Shown here one piece after another: positions 58,657-64,000 of a stretch of DNA of 64,000 nt. The notes beneath the pieces were generated by a model. The model was not told where the DNA came from. It was given only the letters and a program-made list of their open reading frames with translations, and ran no database searches. Position 1 is the first letter of the stretch, and every line of letters starts with the position of its first letter. Origin of the DNA: Sphaeramia orbicularis (taxonomy: Eukaryota; Chordata; Actinopteri; Kurtiformes; Apogonidae); the NCBI RefSeq assembly GCF_902148855.1, contig NC_043964.1, forward strand, positions 8,806,582-8,870,581, read 5' to 3'. The translations under genes were made by a program, and so were the position numbers.

Positions 58657-59979
58657 AGAAAAAAATAGAAATATGCTGTAATTATTGAAGAAAATTGTTG
58701 AACTGTTGATGTTTGTTTGTATGACTGTACTACCATGATCACAGTGTTGTGCATAATTCAGTTACTGTAATATGTATTAGTTGTGGGTTGAATGCTAAAT
58801 TTGCAAAATGTATTGTTTGATTCATGTATTAAGTTATTGATAAAGGTGTAAAAGCACTTGAGGGTTAGGATTAAATAAATTTATACTTCTTCCTACTCCT
58901 TTTCAACCATGCACATTCATACACGTACTTGAAGATAGATTCTGTTCATTGAAATGTTATTTTGTTGTTGTCTTATTTTGCTGTGTTTTGTTTTACTTTG
59001 TTTCTTTGCATTTTTGAAATAAATGAATAAAAATAAATAAGTAAATATGTGGAATATACATCACCTTTTAGCTGTTTTGTGTGTCCAGTATTTTCTTCAG
59101 GTCACATCATAGACTTGATTAAAAATAATGGAGACTCTGGGTAAATATAATGACTTGTTAGGTGAAGATGAAGCATCACTGAAATGAATCGTCAGCTGAT
59201 GACAAATGAACTATTTTATGATACAAAACTGATTGTTTGATAAAATGGGATCTCACTAATGAATCAGGTGAATGTCATTTCATGATTCTAATGAGATAAA
59301 AGTCAGATCCATAAGTATAAAAATGGTTGTAATTCATAAACAGTTAATGTAATGTTTTTATTAAACCCCTCAAATTAAAGCTGAAAGTCCACACTTTAAT
59401 CACAGTGTTATTGCTTCATTTCAGATTGACTCTAGTGGAAAACAGAGGTGAAATTAAAAAATTTGTTCCACAGTCCAAATATATATGTATGAACCTGACT
59501 ATATAATGTCATAATTAGTCTCATCCAATAGTATAGCTGTAAACTATAGATTCCTTGAATGAGCTACTGCAAGATCTAAGGTTCACAAACAGCGGATTTC
59601 AATTTAATCTTATGTTGGAAAAACAGCCTTAATAAAGATTAATATAGACATATTTGTTGGTGAGATATAGGCCTCCAACTGTCTTTCTTTGCAAGGAATG
59701 TAATGGATAATAATGCCAAAGTACAGATTTGCAATTACAATAAAACGCAATTATAGAAATTACAATAGTAATACAACTGGAACAATAGTAATGAAAACAG
59801 CAAGATTAATAAAATTAGTTTGTTAATATAAGTAGATATGAAATTGATGACACAGACTGACATGAGTAAGCCGTACCCTAGCAGGTTTTTCTGTGATTAA
59901 CTCATGCTCAGAGAGAGTGAAAAAACCAAAAAGCAGAAGTTGAAGTGAGGAGGTTTTTGTCATGGTGTAAATCACTGTG

Positions 59980-60439
59980 ATACGTGCTCAGAAGCAGAGC
60001 TATCCCATGTGTGACAGTAGTAAATGGCAGAGTCTCCCTCCTGCACATTGTTGATTATCAACCGATAATCTGTTTGAGATTGATGATTAGATGTGAATTT
60101 TGGTGATGAAAACCCAGAGCCATATTTTGGGGAGCCCCAGCTGTGATGATAACGGAGTATAAACTGAGGAACTCCTCCTGGACTCTGTTTATACCAGCGA
60201 CCACTATCTCCAGTAACACTGCCTAAGTTACAGTCCATGGTGACTGTCTCTCCTTTCTCCACCGTCACAGCAGGAGGTTTCTGTGTCACCACCGTCACAC
60301 CACTCACACCTGGAAACAACAACATGACATGAAGTGAAGATAAACACACACTGATGGATCCAATATGAGGTCAAAGCTGCAGTAAATCAGACTCCTTACA
60401 TGTTAGAGCAGTGATGAGAGTGCAGAGGGTCGCCAACAT
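59980..60439 (-). CDS. Immunoglobulin light-chain V gene VB7
   Basis: Leader 60400-60439; V exon 59980-60309. CDR1 TGDSGRWYKQ, CDR2 YHHSWGSPKYGSG, framework 3 ends SAIYYC (Ile for Val), CDR3 HTWDSSASEH. RSS intact: heptamer 59973-59979, nonamer 59952-59960. The TATA box is weakened to CTTTTAAAG on the gene strand. Octamer variant 60566-60573; neighbour ATGGAGAT. Confidence 0.92.
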
Positions 60440-60755
60440 CTTGTCAGGATGTGGAATAAATGTCCTTTACTGTTCAGATGAGACAAAAGGATGGAGAGTG
60501 AAACTTTTAAAGAGAGAAGCAGAGAAGGAGGAGTTTCACATTTCAACAATTACCACCCATAAATAATGTAAATTATGGAGATTCACTTCATATGTTTTAT
60601 TGTATAGGTGAAAAAGTCTTAAAGACTTCTCAAGTTATTTATTACATTTATATAATTTATTTTAATTAGGGGAATTACTCATGTTTGATATGGTCCAAGG
60701 GATTGAATAAATAGAATGTCTGTGTAGGTTCTCATTTGCCCAGGTCATCATTCTG

Positions 60756-60908
60756 CTTGGTAGTTCTTCTCGGTTCAACTGGACTGGTTCAGCTCTTTTG
60801 AAAATGTTTCGTCTCTCACCCAAGAGAACTGAAGAAGTCTCTTGGATGAGAGATGAAATGTTTTCAAAAGACCTGAACCAGTCTAGTTGAACCGAGAAGA
60901 ACTACCAA
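60756..60908. repeat. VB7 upstream hairpin
   Basis: Same inverted repeat; arms differ at a handful of bases. Confidence 0.8.
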
Positions 60909-60990
60909 AAAGAATAAATAGAAATACACTGTGATTATTGAAAAAAAAAAGTTGAACTGTTGATGTCTGATTGTATGACTGTACTACCAT

Positions 60991-61088
60991 TCTCTGTAAA
61001 CTTAATTTGATTCTGATTTGAATTGATAAAGCACTTTTGTGACTCTGTCTGTGAAAAGTGCTCTATAAAAAAAATTTACTTACTTACT
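60991..61088 (+). mobile_element. 98-bp LINE/SINE tail insertion with target duplication
   Basis: TACTACCAT at 60982-60990 and 61089-61097 flanks a short tail with GAAAAGTGCTCTATAAAA and ending in TTACTTACTTAC. The sister units have an uninterrupted TACTACCATGATAATATTG, so it inserted after the array formed. Confidence 0.8.
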
Positions 61089-61827
61089 TACTACCATTAC
61101 AATATTGTTGTGCATAATTCAGTTTCTGTAATATGTATTAGTTGTGGGTTGAATGCTAAATTAGGAAATTGTATTGTTTGATTCATGTATTAAGTTATTG
61201 CTAAAGGTGTAAAAGCACTTGAGGGGTAGGATTAAATAAGTTTATACTTCTTCCTGCTCTTTTTCGACCATGCACATTCAGACATGTCCTTTAAAATAGA
61301 TTCTGTTGATTTATTTATTTCTTTTTTTTGTCTTAATTTGCATTGTTTTGTTTCATTTTTTTTCTTTGTATCTTTGAAATAAACAAATCAATAAAAATAA
61401 ATAAATAAAAATATAGAATATCAATCACCTTTTAGCAGTTCTGTGTTTCCAGTATTTTCTTCAGGTCACATTGTAGACTTGATTAAAAATAATGAAGACT
61501 CTGGGTAAATATAATGACTTGTTCGGTGAAGATGAAGCATCACTGACACGAATCGTCAGCTGAAGAAAAATGAACTATTTTATGATACAAAAGTCTTTTA
61601 TTAAATGGAATATCACTAATGAATCTGATGAATGTCATTTCACGATTCTAATGAGATGAAAGTCAGATCCATTAGTATAAAAATGGTTGTAATTCATAAA
61701 CAGTTAATGCGATGTTTTTATTAAAATTAAAGCTGAAAGTCCACACTTTAATCACAGTGTTATTGCTTCATTTCAGATTGACTCTAGTGGCATACAGAGG
61801 TGAAATTACAAAATATGTGCCACAGTC

Positions 61828-61829
<2 letters not shown>

Positions 61830-61878
<49 letters not shown>

Positions 61879-61880
61879 GT
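61830..61880. repeat. (AT)n microsatellite
   Basis: About 50 bp of AT/TA dinucleotides in the 3' flank of VB8, grown from the short ATATATGTATG stretch seen in the sister units. Confidence 0.9.
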
Positions 61881-62374
61881 ATACGAACTTGATTATATAA
61901 TGTCATAATTAGTCTCATCCAATAGTATAGCTATAAAGTATAGATTCCTTGAATGAGCTACTGCAAGATCTAAGGTTCACAAACAGTGGATTTCAATTTA
62001 ATCTACTCTTGGGAAAAACAAGCTTGATAAAGATTAATATAGACATATTTCTTGGTGAGATATAGGCCTACAACTGTCTTTCGTTGCAGGGAATGTAATG
62101 GATAATAATGCCAAAGTATAGATTTGCAATTACAATAAAACGCAATTATAGAAATAACAATAGTAATACAACTGGAACAATAAGAATTAAAATAGCAAGA
62201 TTGATATAATTACTTCGGTAATATAGGCCAATATATAATTGATGACACAGACAGACATGAGTAAGCCATACCCTAGCAGCTTTGTCTGTGATTAACTCAT
62301 GCTCAGAGAGAGTGAACAAACCAAAAAGCAGAAGTTGAAGTGGGGAGGTTTTTGTCATGGTGTAAATCACTGTG

Positions 62375-62834
62375 ATACGTCCTCAGAAGCAGAGCTATCC
62401 CATGTTTGACAGTAGTAAACTGCAGAGTCCCCCTCCTGCACATTATTGATGATCAATCGATAATCTGATTGAGATTGATGATTAGATGTGAATTTTGGTG
62501 ATGAAAACCCAGAGCCATAGCTTGGGTTGCTCCAGCCATGATAATGAAAGAGTATAAACTGAGGAACTCCTCCTGGACTCTGTTTATACCAGCGACCAGG
62601 GCTGTTAGTAACACTGCCTAAGTTACAGTCCATGGTGACTGTCTCTCCTTTCTCCACCGTCACAACAGGAGGTTTCTGTGTCACCACCGTCACACCACTC
62701 ACACCTGGAAACAACAACATGACATGAAGTGAAGATAAACACACACTGATGGATCCAATATGAGGTCAAAGCTGCAGTAAATCAGACTCCTTACATGTTA
62801 GAGCAGTGATGAGAGTGCAGAGGGTCGCCAACAT
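62375..62834 (-). CDS. Immunoglobulin light-chain V gene VB8
   Basis: Leader 62795-62834; V exon 62375-62704. CDR1 TNSPGRWYKQ, CDR2 HYHGWSNPSYGSG, CDR3 CQTWDSSASED. RSS intact: heptamer 62368-62374, nonamer 62347-62355. Octamer variant 62961-62968; the neighbouring site is ATGAAGAT. It is the last complete V before the window edge. Confidence 0.92.
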
Positions 62835-63151
62835 CTTGTCAGGATGTGGAATAAATGTCCTTTACTGTTCAGATGAGACAAAAGGATGGAGAATGAAACT
62901 TATAAAGAGAGAAGCAGAGAAGGAGGAGTTTCACATTTCAACAATTACCACCCATAAATAATGTAAATTATGAAGATTCACTTCATGTGTTTTATTGTAT
63001 AGGTGAAAAAGTCTTAAAGACTTCTCAAAATACTTATTATATTTTTACAATTTCTTTTATTTAGGCGGAATTCCTCATGTTTGATATGGTCCGAGGGTTT
63101 GAATAAATAGAATGTCTGTGTAGGTTCTCATTTGCCAAGGTCATCATTCTG

Positions 63152-63305
63152 CTTGGTAGTTCTTCTCAGTTCAACTGGACTGGTTCAGCTCTTTTGAAAA
63201 TGTTTCATCTTTCATCCAAGAGAACTGAAGAAGTCTCTTGGATGAGAGATGAAACATTATCAAAAGACCTGAACCAGTCCAGTTGAACTGAGAAGAACTA
63301 CCAAG
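63152..63305. repeat. VB8 upstream hairpin
   Basis: Inverted repeat as in the other units, with TTCTCAGTTC paired to GAACTGAGAA, a compensating change relative to TTCTCGGTTC. Confidence 0.82.
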
Positions 63306-64000
63306 AAGAATAAATAGAAATATGTTGTAGTTATATAAAAAAATTGTTGAACTGTTGATGTCTTTTTGTATGACTGTACTACCATGATGATACTGTTGTG
63401 CATAATTCATTTACTGTAATATGTATTAGTTGTGGGTTGAACGCTAATTTAGGAAAAATGTATTGTTTGACTCATGTATTGAGTTGTTGATAAAGGTGTA
63501 AAAGCACTTGAGGGGTAGGATTAAATAAGTTTATACTTCTTCCTACTCCTTTTCGACCATGTACATTCAGACACATACTTGAGGTAAGACTCTGTTCTTT
63601 AAATGTTATTTTGTTTTTCTCTTATTTTGCATTGTTTTGTTTTATTTTGCTTTTTTGCATGTTCGACAAAAATAAATAAAAATAAATAAATGTTTACAGA
63701 ATATAAATCACCTGTTTTAGCTGTTGTGTGAGTGTCCAGTATTTTCTTCAGGTCACATCACAGACTTGATTAAAAATAATGGAGACTCTGGGTAAATATA
63801 ATGACTTGTTTGGTGAAGATGAAGCATCACTGAAATGAATCGTCAGCTGAAGACAAATGAACTATTTTATGATACAAAACTGATTGTTTGATAAAATGGA
63901 ATGTCACTAATGAATCAGGTGAATGTCATTTCATGACTCTAATGATATAAAAGTCAGATCCATAAGTATAAAAATGGTTGTAATTCATAAACAGTTAATG

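Larger units (their letters stand above)
46053..64000 (-). repeat. Tandem V-gene units (VB array), about 2.2 kb each
   Basis: Eight units follow one another in one orientation. Each has, in the gene sense, a LINE-like tail, a hairpin, the octamer-variant promoter, leader, V exon and about 1 kb of 3' flank containing GAGATATAGGCCTA and GATTGACTCTAGTGG. The step is 1.3 kb for VB1-VB2, 3.2 kb for VB4-VB5 and about 2.2-2.4 kb for the rest. The array starts near 46053 beside the tpx2 promoter and runs off the right edge within a ninth 3' flank. No J or C is present. Confidence 0.9.

Overview
The window is vertebrate and almost certainly from a teleost fish. It holds compact immunoglobulin light-chain V-J-C clusters repeated in both orientations, a GT-AG-spliced tpx2 gene, and typical fish repeats (L2/CR1-like and L1-like LINE fragments, hAT- and Tc1-like MITEs, trinucleotide tracts). 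The species cannot be named from the sequence.

Region 1 (about 1.5-33.6 kb) holds eight complete light-chain clusters. Each has a split leader plus V exon, one J and one C exon. They form four convergent pairs (+ then -), so two C exons face each other and the V promoters point outward: c1/c2, c3/c4, c5/c6, c7/c8. All eight V segments carry a 12-bp-spacer recombination signal (RSS) and all eight J segments a 23-bp-spacer RSS. This is the kappa/sigma arrangement, not the lambda one. The C domain (VLTVFPPS, disulfide cysteines, Cys-containing SACPTEQQ tail) and the V framework (WYKQVPGEAPQ, YGTGFSSDRF) look most like the teleost L2 (sigma) isotype; I hold that isotype call with moderate confidence. 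C exons are nearly identical and V segments differ. Between facing C exons lie conserved E-box plus octamer-like modules that may be enhancers. Pairs are separated by LINE fragments, a hAT element and, between c2 and c3, a 3.3-kb 36-bp minisatellite inside a LINE insertion.

Region 2 (about 34.3-45.8 kb) is a complete tpx2 gene on the minus strand: 16 coding exons totalling 2133 nt (710 codons plus stop) and a 5' noncoding exon, with a promoter carrying two CCAAT boxes. Its introns hold several MITEs, an L1 fragment, a LINE 3' end and a 101-bp-arm palindrome.

Region 3 (about 46.05-64 kb) is a tandem array of eight V genes (VB1-VB8), all on the minus strand, from a second V family (QKPP...GETVTMDC, WYKQSPGGVPQ, CxTWDSS). 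Units are about 2.2 kb; no J or C is present in the array and it runs off the right edge. Two members have damaged RSSs (VB2 heptamer, VB5 nonamer). Seven units share an upstream hairpin and a LINE-like tail, and one spacer has a 961-bp hAT insertion.

Working model: V and J in each cluster join by deletion, then splice to their own C. The VB array could supply V segments to distant J-C clusters. Because tpx2 lies between the array and the clusters, a deletional join to a minus-strand J would remove tpx2 from that chromosome, while an inversional join to a plus-strand J would keep it.
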